From contig NC_016051.1 in the NCBI RefSeq assembly GCF_000151205.2, positions 1,426,001-1,490,000 on the forward strand: a DNA stretch of 64,000 nucleotides. The letters run 5' to 3'. Below are positions 15,514 through 25,072 of this stretch, in pieces. How positions within the stretch are numbered: the first letter of the stretch is position 1; each line of letters starts with the position of its first letter. This DNA is from Thermococcus sp. AM4. GTDB lineage: Archaea; Methanobacteriota_B; Thermococci; Thermococcales; Thermococcaceae. A program made the translations under genes and the position numbers. Below the pieces are notes generated by a model. That model made no database searches. It was not told where the DNA came from and worked only from the letters and a program-made list of their open reading frames with translations.

Positions 15514-16437
15514 ATGGGTCGTCCAAAAATCTCTATAATACTACCAACGTACAATAGGGGATACATAATAGGTAGGACCATTAGAAGCGTACTTGACCAA
15601 ACATTTAAAGATTTTGAATTAATAATAATAGATGATGGCTCAACAGATAATACTAAAAATATCGTTGAGATCTACAAAGAAAAAGACAACAGAATACGAT
15701 ACATACGACATAAAAGAAATCTCGGAGCAAATGCTGCAAGGAATACTGGAATAAAGAAGTCTCGCGGGGAATATATTGCGTTTATTGATAGTGACACAAT
15801 TTGGAAACCCCAAAAGCTTGAAATCCAAATTAAAATAGCAGATAATACTAAAGAAAACTTTGTGATATACTCTAGAACAATAAGAAAATATACTAAAAAA
15901 ACAGTAATTGTACCTGAGGATGTTAATCAAGGAAAAAAAGAGGGTCAATTATTGGACAAAATTTTAGTTTTAAATTTCATCGATATGTCTTCAATATTAG
16001 TAAAAAAAAATATGATAAAAAACTCAGGACTTTTTGATGAAAAACTACCTAGATTACAAGATTGGGATATACTAATTAGACTAGCTGAAAAATACAACTT
16101 CGTATATATTCCTCAAACATTAGTAATATCTTATGTTCTTAGTGATAGCATATCTGTTGATTACTGTAAACTACTAAAGGCAGAAATGCACCTATTAAAG
16201 AAATATTACCCTTTATTTAAGCAAGATAAACGCGCTATTGCTCAGAGATACTATGAGATAGTTTTGTCCTCACTAAAATGCAAAAGAATGATACAAACTA
16301 ATCACTTAAGGGGATTTATAAAGTATTTACCACATCTAGACCGTAGTCTAGTTAGATCAGCATTTATTCTCAAAGAAATACTCCACAACAGAGCTACAAT
16401 CAAAAATTCTGAAATTAGAGAAGACCCTCTCTTTTAA
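15514..16437 (+). CDS. family 2 glycosyltransferase
   Basis: A 307-residue GT-A fold glycosyltransferase. The N-terminus KISIILPTYNRGYIIGRTIR, the FELIIIDDGSTDNT nucleotide-binding block, and AFIDSD (the DxD metal-binding motif) are clear. Donor and acceptor are unknown. I take ATG 15514, with GGGGGTG seven bases upstream; the GTG at 15505 overlaps that site. It is strongly AT-rich. Its last 23 bases overlap the 3' end of the convergent GT4 gene, the first of three such GT2/GT4 convergent pairs in this locus. Confidence 0.88.
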   Translation: MGRPKISIILPTYNRGYIIGRTIRSVLDQTFKDFELIIIDDGSTDNTKNIVEIYKEKDNRIRYIRHKRNLGANAARNTGIKKSRGEYIAFIDSDTIWKPQKLEIQIKIADNTKENFVIYSRTIRKYTKKTVIVPEDVNQGKKEGQLLDKILVLNFIDMSSILVKKNMIKNSGLFDEKLPRLQDWDILIRLAEKYNFVYIPQTLVISYVLSDSISVDYCKLLKAEMHLLKKYYPLFKQDKRAIAQRYYEIVLSSLKCKRMIQTNHLRGFIKYLPHLDRSLVRSAFILKEILHNRATIKNSEIREDPLF

Positions 16438-17596
16438 ATAGCTTTTTCATTTTCTCACTCATGGCACTTAGTCCAAACTCTTTAACAAACCTACGCCGAG
16501 CTTTAATTCCCAATTTCCTAGAATAGCACTCATTATCTAAAAGAAATTCTATCTCATTTGCAAGCCCCTTTAAGTCTCCAGGATAGATCAACCTCCCTAC
16601 ACCAGCCAAAACATATGGCAAGTCCGAAACTCTAGTAGCAACTATAGGTTTGGCCATAGCCATTGCATCGAAAACTTTTGCAGGCATCTGGCCAAGTGTA
16701 GCTGGAGAGTCATGCTGAGGCACAACATAAACATCAGCAATCGAAACAACCTCCGGAGCTTTTGACAAGGGAATGTAGCCCAATCCAATAAAAGAATCTC
16801 CAAGTTTTTCTTTCCCCAATGTAGCAATGAAACGGGAGTAAGGATCCTCCCCCAATCCAGCAATCACAAGCACACTATCTTTGCGGTGTAACATTGAGAG
16901 TGCTAGTATTAGATTTTCAACACCTTTATATGGCCGGGGGGTTCCAAAAAACAAAATTACTTTTTTATCTTCTGGAATCCCAAACTTTCTCCTTGATTCA
17001 AACTGATCGTAGAGAGCAGGATCAAATTTCTCTTCATCTCGTGTATGCCATATAATGGTTCCACCAAACTTTCTCTTAAGAAATGAGTTCGACACGGTAA
17101 TTGGTACATTAAACATACCTGCAAATCTATCCGGAAGATAAAACTGCCAATAAGATGAAAAACGTGCCCAGAGCAATGAAGATGAGATATAATATAAAGG
17201 TTTTTGTAATAAAGATTTATTTTTCAACATGTTTATAACAAATCCCAACTCCCAATCATCCACATCCACAAGATATGGTATATTCAATTTAGAGTTAGCA
17301 ATAAGTGCCGGGATAAGACTAGATAGATGCAATTTACTGACATAAACAATATCTCCTTCAATTAAAGGGATAATCTCTTTATAAAATAAAGGAAATGAAT
17401 ATCCGATCTTATTCACTCCAACGGATTTAATTGGAATGTTTATATCCATGTCCAGCAAGGGGGGCCAAACAGAGTTCCCAAATCTTGGACCAACAATCTC
17501 AACATCATAACTTTTATTAAGGATAGAAGCTAAAACCCAAGCTCTTCCGATACAATTGTGAGATACATCGGGAGTTATTATCGTGACTTTCAACAT
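16415..17596 (-). CDS. family 4 glycosyltransferase (GT-B)
   Basis: A 393-residue retaining GT-B enzyme. The C-terminal nucleotide-sugar domain shows ILFFGTPRPYKGVENLI, then VYVVPQHDSPATLGQMPAKVFDAMAMAKPIVAT, the usual position of the E/D-x7-E-like donor-binding segment. The N-terminal domain is hydrophobic and AT-rich in codon use. It is transcribed toward the preceding GT2 gene and overlaps it by 23 bases. The predicted product is cytoplasmic or membrane-associated and adds one sugar to a lipid-linked glycan; specificity is not visible. Confidence 0.85.
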   Translation of the reverse strand: MLKVTIITPDVSHNCIGRAWVLASILNKSYDVEIVGPRFGNSVWPPLLDMDINIPIKSVGVNKIGYSFPLFYKEIIPLIEGDIVYVSKLHLSSLIPALIANSKLNIPYLVDVDDWELGFVINMLKNKSLLQKPLYYISSSLLWARFSSYWQFYLPDRFAGMFNVPITVSNSFLKRKFGGTIIWHTRDEEKFDPALYDQFESRRKFGIPEDKKVILFFGTPRPYKGVENLILALSMLHRKDSVLVIAGLGEDPYSRFIATLGKEKLGDSFIGLGYIPLSKAPEVVSIADVYVVPQHDSPATLGQMPAKVFDAMAMAKPIVATRVSDLPYVLAGVGRLIYPGDLKGLANEIEFLLDNECYSRKLGIKARRRFVKEFGLSAMSEKMKKLFKREGLL

Positions 17597-17739
17597 CTCA
17601 TACCTCCAAACAAGGTTCTAATTATAATAACACCTTACTTGTTGATTTACCCCAGTTAAGATTCTCACTAGCATCACCGCCCATGTACACTCTAAAGATT
17701 TAAGAGCGTCTTAGTGTTTTAAAATTTTAGGGAGATCTG

Positions 17740-18795
17740 ATGTTTCCTCGTGTTTCAATCATTATCCTCAACTGGAACGGCTGGATGGATACTGTGGAAT
17801 GCCTGGAGTCAGTATACAGGATAGATTATCCCAGCTACGACGTCATCGTCGTCGACAACGCTTCTCAGGACGAATCCATTGAAGAAATCAAAGAATATGC
17901 CCAGGGAAAACTAAAAGTCAAATCAAAATTCTTCGACTACAACCCCAAAAACAAGCCGATAAAGGTATTCGAGCTCGATGAAGAGGAAGCCTTAAAGGGA
18001 AAGTTCAACAGGCCCCTCTACGAAAAGTATGACCCCGACAGACGGATAATTCTGATTAAAAACAGGGACAACTACGGTTATGCCGGCGGGAACAACGTGG
18101 GCATAAAGTTCGCACTGGGCGTTCTCAACCCGAAGTACGTCCTGATACTGAACCCCGATACCGTAGTTGACCCATTTATGGTCAGAGGGCTGGTTGGCAC
18201 GGCTGAAAAGGATAAAAAGGCGGGAATACTCGGGCCTGCGGTACTGTACTACGACTACAACGGGAGGATCGATGTTGTGGACTTTGTCGGGGCGTTTCTA
18301 ATTCCCTGGAAGGGGAAGGAAATAAGGCTTGGTTACCGCCGGCCGTACAGCTCGCTCCCAAAATCTCCTCGGGAAGTTGACAAAATAGAGGGTTCATGCA
18401 TGCTTGTGAGTAAGGAGGTGTTTCATAATATAGGTCTTTTCGATGAAAACTTCTTCTGCTACTGGGAGGAGACTGACCTATGCATACGAGCCAAAAAGAT
18501 GGGTTTCACCATTTTGGTTGTACCTACAGCGAAGATATGGCACAAGATAAGCACTTCAACCGGCGGCTATCTCGGGGATTTCTTTACTTACCACTTCTAC
18601 CGGAACAAGTTCTGGTTTTTAAGAAAAAACTACCCTAAGAGTGCATTTGTCGCCCACGTAGTTTACGTCATACTCTACGAAGCTCCCTTCAAGTTTGCTC
18701 AGCTGGTGCTAAAGCACAGAAAGCCAAAAACCTTTTTGAAGTATCTCAAAGCCCTTAGGGATGGTCTATTTAAATTAACTCTTTCTCCCATCTAA
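17740..18795 (+). CDS. family 2 glycosyltransferase (rhamnosyltransferase-like)
   Basis: A 351-residue GT-A enzyme: VSIIILNWNGWMDTVECL at the N-terminus, then VIVVDNASQDESIE, a NRDNYGYAGGNNVG segment, and LILNPDTVVD carrying the DxD-like motif. The ENFFCYWEETDLC block near residue 245 is typical of WbbL-like rhamnosyltransferases, and dTDP-rhamnose is made by the neighbouring operon. That specificity is an inference. The C-terminal 80 residues contain a hydrophobic stretch that may bind the membrane. Composition is nearer the genome average than its neighbours. Its end overlaps the next gene, on the minus strand, by 26 bases. Confidence 0.85.
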   Translation: MFPRVSIIILNWNGWMDTVECLESVYRIDYPSYDVIVVDNASQDESIEEIKEYAQGKLKVKSKFFDYNPKNKPIKVFELDEEEALKGKFNRPLYEKYDPDRRIILIKNRDNYGYAGGNNVGIKFALGVLNPKYVLILNPDTVVDPFMVRGLVGTAEKDKKAGILGPAVLYYDYNGRIDVVDFVGAFLIPWKGKEIRLGYRRPYSSLPKSPREVDKIEGSCMLVSKEVFHNIGLFDENFFCYWEETDLCIRAKKMGFTILVVPTAKIWHKISTSTGGYLGDFFTYHFYRNKFWFLRKNYPKSAFVAHVVYVILYEAPFKFAQLVLKHRKPKTFLKYLKALRDGLFKLTLSPI

Positions 18796-19861
18796 TGCAA
18801 TCCATCAAGTTCTTTCCAGCCTGTTCTCTAGAAAGGAGCCTCTCAACATGTCTCCTACCGAGCAGGCCAATCTTCCGTTTGTATTTTGGGTTTTCGAAAA
18901 GAAATTCCACTCTACGTGCCATTTCTTCCAGGTCATCCACAACAACAGCATTCTTTTCGTTTGTGAGCTCCAAGCCCTGAGCTCCGATGGAGGTTGTGAC
19001 TACAGGTATACCACGAGACAGATAATCGACTATTTTAAGTTTAACCCCTGCTCCGCGCTTTAAGGGGGCTACCGCCAGGTCTCCAAGCTTAAAAAACTCG
19101 TTAAGGTTCTCAACAAAGCCCAAAAACATAACATTATCCATTTTCCCCTTGAACATTCCAGAGCCAGCAATGTAGAACTCCACCCATGGGAGCTTTTCAG
19201 AAATTTTAAGCAACGCTTCGAGAGCCTCACGATTAGGGACGTATTTGAAACTACCATGGAAAAGCACGCCTGAGTGTCTCTCGGGGCTTAAGGGAACTGG
19301 CTCAATAGCAGGATAAACGACCCTTATCCTCTCCAACGGTGCCCCATATTCCTCCCGGAAGAGCCTTTTGTCCCTGTGACTTATGGCAATGATGCAGTCA
19401 GCATACTTAACTGCTAAAAACTCCGATATGGTCAGTATGATGCGAGTAATAATTCTCAGGAGAGATGTTTTTGTTGAAAAGGCACCCAATTTCATGCGCT
19501 CTTTCTCGACGTTATGTGCATCGTAGACAATTTTGATAAGCTTTCTGGATAGAAACCTACCTACCAAGGCCCCGAAAATCCCAAGTGGACCACTAATGAT
19601 GAGCACATCCTCTCTTTTTTGTACCCTTCTGAGAAAATACCAAGGGTTAAAGTCAAGCAGGAGACCAAACTTTCCAGGAATGCACCCAAGCTGAACTATA
19701 GGCCCATTACTATAACTTTTTATCCCAACCCCCTCAATAGTAACGTTAAACTCCTTACTTAGATTTACCAACAGCCGGATAATCCCTTTAGTTCGTGCAG
19801 AACTTCCAGAACCCTCTTTCAGAGGATCCCCCCACGGGTAGATTATTGTTATCCTCTTCAA
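18770..19861 (-). CDS. family 4 glycosyltransferase (GT-B)
   Basis: A 363-residue GT-B glycosyltransferase. Residues 1-15 (KRITIIYPWGDPLKEG) are the first beta-strand and acceptor loop; GVLFHGSFKYVPNREAL and APLKRGAGVKLKIVDYLSRGIPVVTT form the donor-binding C-terminal domain. Start choice is uncertain. A TTG at 19861 has GGGGGT seven bases upstream and begins right at the first strand. An ATG at 19915 overlaps the upstream stop as ATGA but adds 18 residues and has a weak ribosome site. It forms a two-gene unit with the upstream GT2 gene and overlaps the convergent GT2 by 26 bases. Confidence 0.82.
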   Translation of the reverse strand: MKRITIIYPWGDPLKEGSGSSARTKGIIRLLVNLSKEFNVTIEGVGIKSYSNGPIVQLGCIPGKFGLLLDFNPWYFLRRVQKREDVLIISGPLGIFGALVGRFLSRKLIKIVYDAHNVEKERMKLGAFSTKTSLLRIITRIILTISEFLAVKYADCIIAISHRDKRLFREEYGAPLERIRVVYPAIEPVPLSPERHSGVLFHGSFKYVPNREALEALLKISEKLPWVEFYIAGSGMFKGKMDNVMFLGFVENLNEFFKLGDLAVAPLKRGAGVKLKIVDYLSRGIPVVTTSIGAQGLELTNEKNAVVVDDLEEMARRVEFLFENPKYKRKIGLLGRRHVERLLSREQAGKNLMDCIRWEKELI

Positions 19862-19911
19862 CGCCGGTACCCCCGTACATATGCTAAGGATCCATTGCTT
19901 AGCAACAATTT

Positions 19912-20805
19912 TCATAGATTCAAAAGCCAGAACTTTTTAAACATGGTCTTAATGCTGAAATCCTCTTCAACGAAATGCCGTATTAGTGGTGTTGAGATTT
20001 GGTATTCTCGTCTAAACAATGCACGGAAATAACCAATAAAATGTCCTATGCCTTTTTGAACATCATCAAACAAAATCAGATAGATAGAATAAAAGCACTC
20101 AGATAATGGTGGTATACCAATATAATAACTAACAAATCCCTGTTTTTTATATCTCTCGATAACATTTCCTCTCGTTCCCGTGGGTCGAAGTTCAACACCT
20201 ATAGCATTAACGACTTGAAATGTTCTCCATCCTTTAATTCTTGCAAGGTAGTATGCTACCAGATCAGGAGCAGGCTCTAAGGGATATCCCCCGATGTCAA
20301 AAAAACATTCAAAGCGTATTAAACGAGGACTGCCTCTAGGAAAATTGGGATTTGACTTCTCCCACACAAGACGACCATTTTTTTTATAGTAAACCCCTCC
20401 GCTAACAATCCCTAAGCTGGGCTCTTTTAGAAAGCGGAGTATAAGCTTTTCAAAAAACCTCCGTTCAAGTATAAAATCTGCATCAACAATACCTATATAA
20501 CCAAATGGTATTGCTAGCCGTTTAGACATCTCAAGAGCTTTTTTTAAACCTTCCCTATAAGTAACCGCATTCCTAAATACCGGGTTATATTCTACCTCAT
20601 TGTCTTCAAGATGGTGACCAACAATCCACTCATATTCTGAAGCCAGTCTGTCAACTATCTCAGGGGTCTTATCAGTACTATTGTCATCAACTATAACCCA
20701 AAGCTTTGGCCGGATACTTTGATTCACTATGCTCTTAGCAAGGAGAGGCAATGTTTTTTCTTCATTCTTGGCTGGGGTTACTAGAATGTAATTTCTATTT
20801 TTCAT
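19912..20805 (-). CDS. family 2 glycosyltransferase
   Basis: A 297-residue GT-A enzyme starting NRNYILVTPAKNEEKTLP, with LWVIVDDNSTDKTPE and GIVDADFILE (DxD). It has one possible C-terminal membrane-associated helix around CFYSIYLILF. I chose ATG 20805, which follows GAGGAGT; the in-frame codons further upstream add a hydrophobic stretch with no family match. It is divergent from the UDP-glucose dehydrogenase gene, with about 77 bases between starts, so the two share a promoter region. The AT-rich composition ends at about this gene. Confidence 0.85.
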   Translation of the reverse strand: MKNRNYILVTPAKNEEKTLPLLAKSIVNQSIRPKLWVIVDDNSTDKTPEIVDRLASEYEWIVGHHLEDNEVEYNPVFRNAVTYREGLKKALEMSKRLAIPFGYIGIVDADFILERRFFEKLILRFLKEPSLGIVSGGVYYKKNGRLVWEKSNPNFPRGSPRLIRFECFFDIGGYPLEPAPDLVAYYLARIKGWRTFQVVNAIGVELRPTGTRGNVIERYKKQGFVSYYIGIPPLSECFYSIYLILFDDVQKGIGHFIGYFRALFRREYQISTPLIRHFVEEDFSIKTMFKKFWLLNL

Positions 20806-20882
20806 ACTCCTCATGGACATCAGAGAATAAATGTACATGAAGTTTATAAGACTCACGCAACAGTAATTATCAGGTGATTCGA

Positions 20883-22166
20883 ATGAGAATCTCGATCATC
20901 GGTTCCGGCTACGTTGGTCTTGTAACTGGAATAGGCTTCGTCAAGCTGGGGAATGAAGTCATCTTTGTTGATATTGATGAGAGAAAAATCGAGATGATAA
21001 ACAATGCCCAACCACCGATTTATGAGGAAGGCCTCGAGGAACTCATGAGGGAATTCAAAGGAAAATACCGCGCAACCAAGGATTACCGCGATGCAATTCT
21101 AAACTCAGAGGTTACGTTCATCGCAGTTGGAACTCCATCGAGAGAAGACGGTTCAATAGATCTAACGTATGTTAAACAAGCTGCCGAAGAAATCGGAAAA
21201 ATTTTGAAGGAAAAAGACAACTACCATGTTGTCGTCGTTAAGAGCACCGTTCTTCCAGGAACGACCGAGAACGTCGTTAAGCCAATACTCGAAAAGGAGT
21301 CGGGTAAAAAGGCATTCGAGGATTTTGGCCTCGCAATGAACCCGGAGTTCCTGCGCGAGGGAGTAGCTTTAAAGGACTTCCTGAACCCGGACAGGATTGT
21401 AATTGGAGTTCAGGATGAGAGAACAAAGAAGGTTCTGGAAGAGTTATACAAACCCATCGACGCTCCCAAGCTCTTCACGGACATTAAAACCGCCGAAATG
21501 ATTAAGTACGCCTCAAATGCCTTTCTCGCAACCAAGATCAGCTTTGCCAACGAGATCGGAAACATCTGCAAGAAGCTCGGCATTGACTCGTGGAAGGTGT
21601 TCGAGGGGGTTGGCCTCGACCACAGGATAAGTCCTCACTTCTTTAGGACCGGAATCGGCTGGGGCGGTTCTTGCTTCCCGAAGGACGTTAAAGCACTCAT
21701 CAGGAAGGCGGAAGAAATCGGAGAAGACCCGATAATTCTCAAGGCCGTTGTTGAAGTCAACGAGAAACAGCCGCTGAAGCTGATCGAGCTCCTTAAAAAG
21801 CACGTCCCGGAGCTTAGGGACAAAAGAATCGGCGTTCTCGGTCTGGCCTTCAAACCCAACACCGACGATGTCAGGGAGACGAGGGCGTACGTCATAGTTA
21901 AAAAACTGCTTGAGGAGGGAGCAAAAGTTCTCGCCTACGATCCCCAGGCGATGGAAAACTTCAGACGCTTTTATCCCGACGTTGGGGAGCAGATAGAGTA
22001 CGTGAGCTCTGGAAAGGAGGTTCTGGAGCGCAGTGATGCAGTTCTCATCGTAACGGAGTGGCCCGAGTTTGAGGAACTGGATTACTCAGGGAAAATCGTG
22101 ATCGACGGCAGGCGCGTGAGAAAGGCCGAGGAAACCGCCGAGGTCTACGAGGGGGTGTGCTGGTGA
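20883..22166 (+). CDS. ugd: UDP-glucose 6-dehydrogenase
   Basis: A 427-residue member of the UDP-glucose/GDP-mannose dehydrogenase family. It oxidizes the sugar C6 twice with NAD+ to give a UDP-uronic acid. The N-terminal ISIIGSGYVGLVTGIGF binds NAD, and the catalytic cysteine lies in GWGGSCFPKDVKAL. GVLGLAFKPNTDDVRETRAY is the C-terminal domain block. UDP-glucose rather than UDP-ManNAc is favoured because galU follows directly, overlapping by four bases. ATG 20883 has AGGTGATTCG upstream. Confidence 0.9.
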   Translation: MRISIIGSGYVGLVTGIGFVKLGNEVIFVDIDERKIEMINNAQPPIYEEGLEELMREFKGKYRATKDYRDAILNSEVTFIAVGTPSREDGSIDLTYVKQAAEEIGKILKEKDNYHVVVVKSTVLPGTTENVVKPILEKESGKKAFEDFGLAMNPEFLREGVALKDFLNPDRIVIGVQDERTKKVLEELYKPIDAPKLFTDIKTAEMIKYASNAFLATKISFANEIGNICKKLGIDSWKVFEGVGLDHRISPHFFRTGIGWGGSCFPKDVKALIRKAEEIGEDPIILKAVVEVNEKQPLKLIELLKKHVPELRDKRIGVLGLAFKPNTDDVRETRAYVIVKKLLEEGAKVLAYDPQAMENFRRFYPDVGEQIEYVSSGKEVLERSDAVLIVTEWPEFEELDYSGKIVIDGRRVRKAEETAEVYEGVCW

Positions 22167-23041
22167 GGGTTAAGAAGGCAGTAATACCAGCGGCAGGTCT
22201 CGGCACGAGAATGCTACCCATAACCAAGTCGATGCCCAAGGAAATGCTCCCGATAGTTGACAAGCCGGTCATCCACTACGTTGTTGAAGAGGCAATCAAA
22301 GCCGGAATCGACGACATTCTCATAGTAACCGGAAAGGGAAAGCGCGCTATAGAGGATTACTTCGATAGGAGCTTCGAGCTGGAGTTCTATCTAAGGGAAA
22401 AGGGAAAGTTCGAGGAGCTGAAGCAGATAGAGGAAATCGGCGAGATGGTTGACATCTACTACGTCCGTCAGAAGAAGCCCCTCGGTCTTGGAGATGCAAT
22501 ACTCCACGCGGAAAAGCACGTGAACGGGGAACCCTTTGCAGTCCTCCTTGGCGACGACATCATAGTAAGCGAAGAGCCCGGAATAAAACAGCTCATCGAG
22601 ATAGCCGAGCGGAGAGAAGCTCCAGTGGTGGGAGTGGAGCGCGTTCCCTGGGAACTTGTAAGCCGATACGGAATCGTGGACGGGAAACCACTTGGGGATG
22701 GACTCTATCAGGTGAGACACCTCGTGGAAAAGCCCTCCCCCAAAGAGGCCCCCAGCAACGTTGCAATAATCGGGAGGTACGTCCTGACGCCTGAGGTATT
22801 TGACGCCCTGAGAGAAACTCCTCCGGGGAGAGGTGGCGAGTTACAGCTCACAGATGCCCTCCAGAGAATTCTATCTAGCCAGAACATCTTCGCTAAGGAG
22901 ATAAAAGGCGAGAGATATGACGTTGGAAGTAAGCTTGGATTCGTTATAGCGAACATTGAACTGAGCCTAAAGAGAGGGGAACTGAGAGAGGAGTTGCTAA
23001 CCTTCCTCAAAAATCTCCTAAGGGAGGTCTCAGATGAGTAG
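22163..23041 (+). CDS. galU: UTP--glucose-1-phosphate uridylyltransferase
   Basis: A 292-residue enzyme making UDP-glucose from UTP and glucose-1-phosphate. The signature VIPAAGLGTRMLPITKSMPKE at the N-terminus and LGDDI, VEKP blocks are those of GalU. The GTG at 22163 overlaps the ugd stop as GTGA, with GGGGGTG upstream, so translation is coupled and the pair would channel glucose-1-phosphate to UDP-glucuronate. Its own end overlaps the next glycosyltransferase gene by 8 bases. Confidence 0.93.
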   Translation: MRVKKAVIPAAGLGTRMLPITKSMPKEMLPIVDKPVIHYVVEEAIKAGIDDILIVTGKGKRAIEDYFDRSFELEFYLREKGKFEELKQIEEIGEMVDIYYVRQKKPLGLGDAILHAEKHVNGEPFAVLLGDDIIVSEEPGIKQLIEIAERREAPVVGVERVPWELVSRYGIVDGKPLGDGLYQVRHLVEKPSPKEAPSNVAIIGRYVLTPEVFDALRETPPGRGGELQLTDALQRILSSQNIFAKEIKGERYDVGSKLGFVIANIELSLKRGELREELLTFLKNLLREVSDE

Positions 23042-23945
23042 GCCAACGGTCTCCGTCATCATACCAACGTACAACAGGGCAAACCTGCTCAGAAGGGCCA
23101 TAACCAGCGTTCTCAATCAGACATTCAGGGATTTCGAACTTATAGTGGTCGACGATGCATCTCCAGACAACACACCGGAAGTCGTTGAGAGCATAAACGA
23201 CGGAAGAATCCGGTATGTGCGCCTCAAAAGGAACTCCGGCGGCCCGGTTGCCAGGAACACAGGAATAAAAAAAGCCAGGGGAAAGTTCATAGCCCTCCTG
23301 GACGACGATGACGAGTGGCTCTCCCACAGGCTTGAGACCCAAGTCAGGAAGTTCGAGACATTGGAACCAGACGTCGGCGTCGTATACGGAGGGTTCTACT
23401 ACGTATCCCAGCAGGATGGCAGGATACTCGGAAAGAGAATGCCAGAATACAGAGGGGATGTTTACAGCAGGCTTTTGAAGGAGAACTTCATCGGCAGTCC
23501 AACGCTACTGATAAGGAGGGAGTGCTTCAAGAGGGCGGGACTTTTTGATCCGAACCTTTCAAGCTCTCAGGACTGGGACATGTGGCTGAGGATAGCAAGG
23601 CACTACAGATTTGATTACGTAGATGAAGTGGTCGCAAAGTACTACGTCCACGGCAGGCAGATCTCGTTCAACATGAAGAAATACATCCCCGGAAGGGAGA
23701 GATTTATCCGCAAGCATCTTGATATCTGGAAAAATCCCTGGGTCTTAAGCATTCACCTGAGCCAGATGGGACTGCTGCTTCTCTTAAGCGGCGAGCCCGA
23801 GAAGGGACTTAGATATCTCGCGTATTCAATTTCGATGGCACCTTTCAATATGGAAAATTACTGGACTCTACTAAAGCTTGCGCTGGATTCCCGAGCTTTA
23901 GAATACATTCGGAGGATATTAACATCAAAAACCCAGATGATATAG
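23034..23945 (+). CDS. family 2 glycosyltransferase
   Basis: A 303-residue GT-A enzyme: VSVIIPTYNRANLLRRAI, FELIVVDDASPDNTPEV, and ALLDDDDEW containing the DxD motif. SSSQDWDMWLRIARHY is the acceptor-side block. It resembles the GT2 at 15514 in architecture but has normal genomic composition. The ATG lies in GGAGGTCTCAGATG and overlaps galU by 8 bases, so it belongs to the ugd-galU operon and may use the UDP-sugar made there. It ends in a 21-base overlap with the convergent GT4. Confidence 0.88.
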   Translation: MSRPTVSVIIPTYNRANLLRRAITSVLNQTFRDFELIVVDDASPDNTPEVVESINDGRIRYVRLKRNSGGPVARNTGIKKARGKFIALLDDDDEWLSHRLETQVRKFETLEPDVGVVYGGFYYVSQQDGRILGKRMPEYRGDVYSRLLKENFIGSPTLLIRRECFKRAGLFDPNLSSSQDWDMWLRIARHYRFDYVDEVVAKYYVHGRQISFNMKKYIPGRERFIRKHLDIWKNPWVLSIHLSQMGLLLLLSGEPEKGLRYLAYSISMAPFNMENYWTLLKLALDSRALEYIRRILTSKTQMI

Positions 23946-25037
23946 CCAATTTTGAGTTATCCAACTCCATTCATATCGGGAAAGAGTTCCCTGATTATAG
24001 TAAGATACTCTCTTTGTTAAAGTCCCATCTTCTAAAAAGTGCTTTAAAACTCCAGAGATTCCCTCAATCCCCACGACAAACCCGTTCTTCCCTTTCTCCA
24101 CCAAGAACTTCGCGGCGTTCATCGGCTCATCGAGTGTAACCACAGGCAAACCGGAAGCCATAGCCTCCAAAACAACAATCCCAAAGCCCTCCCTCTTCGA
24201 TGGAAGGACGAAGACCTTCGAGGCTTTCATCAGGGCTATGACATTCTCATAAGACAGAAAGCCCGTAAAGAGGACGTTTTTTTCGAGGCCCAAACCCTTT
24301 GCCATGCGTTCCAGTCTTTTTCTCTCGGGCCCGTCGCCGATTATCACCACCCTAACGTCCGGGATCTCTCTTTTTACCTCTGCAAGCGCCCTCAGAAGGA
24401 GGTCAACCCCCTTCTCCGGAATGAGCCTGCCGGCAAATATAACGTCCGACTCAAGCTCCGCCGGCGGGACTGAACGGATGAACTCAACGTCAACGCCGTT
24501 TGGCACGACCGGAACGGGCTTTCTGAGGCCGGCCTTCAGGAGGTCGAGCCGGGTCTTCCACGAGACGGCGACATGCCGTTCCGCAGAGAACAGGGCCCGC
24601 TCCGTGGACCAGCCCGGAAAACCCACCGGCCCAAGGTATCTCCACCAGTAAGGACCCCAGAACTCGTGCCACGTGATAACCGCGTTGGGAAGATCCTTCA
24701 AAGCCAAAGCCCCCGGGTAGAAGAGGTTCTGGACATCAACGAGGTCGTATTCCCTGAGTTCCCCAATTCGAGAGCGCAGACGGGATGCAAGGCGCAGCAT
24801 GGACAGGGGATTCCTCTTTCCGAGAAGGTAGAGCCGTTTTGGCGAGGGGGCAAGGCCGTGATAGTGAACCCCCTCGCGCTCGATGTCCTTTGGCCCTTCC
24901 CAGTGCCTGTAACCATAAACGTGGACCTCATGATGCTTCGCTAACCTCCTCGCGAGCTCGTAGATCCTCCTCTCCACGCCGCCCTTCACCCATGGATAGA
25001 TAACGTCGTAGACGAAAGCTATCCTCAGAGTCTCCAT
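23925..25037 (-). CDS. family 4 glycosyltransferase (GT-B)
   Basis: A 370-residue GT-B enzyme with a clear N-terminal RIAFVYDVIYPWVKGGVERR block containing the acceptor-side Gly-Gly loop. The C-terminal domain carries VIFAGRLIPEKGVDLLL and FVLPSKREGFGIVVLEAMASGLPVV, the E-x7-E motif of retaining GT4 enzymes. GC content is close to the genome average. It overlaps the convergent GT2 by 21 bases, the third such pair. The nucleotidyltransferase gene on the same strand ends 35 bases beyond this start in genome coordinates but is itself upstream, so the two may be co-transcribed. Confidence 0.88.
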   Translation of the reverse strand: METLRIAFVYDVIYPWVKGGVERRIYELARRLAKHHEVHVYGYRHWEGPKDIEREGVHYHGLAPSPKRLYLLGKRNPLSMLRLASRLRSRIGELREYDLVDVQNLFYPGALALKDLPNAVITWHEFWGPYWWRYLGPVGFPGWSTERALFSAERHVAVSWKTRLDLLKAGLRKPVPVVPNGVDVEFIRSVPPAELESDVIFAGRLIPEKGVDLLLRALAEVKREIPDVRVVIIGDGPERKRLERMAKGLGLEKNVLFTGFLSYENVIALMKASKVFVLPSKREGFGIVVLEAMASGLPVVTLDEPMNAAKFLVEKGKNGFVVGIEGISGVLKHFLEDGTLTKRVSYYNQGTLSRYEWSWITQNWLYHLGF

Positions 25038-25072
25038 TGCGGAGAGAATACGGGGGTGAGACTAAAAGCTTT

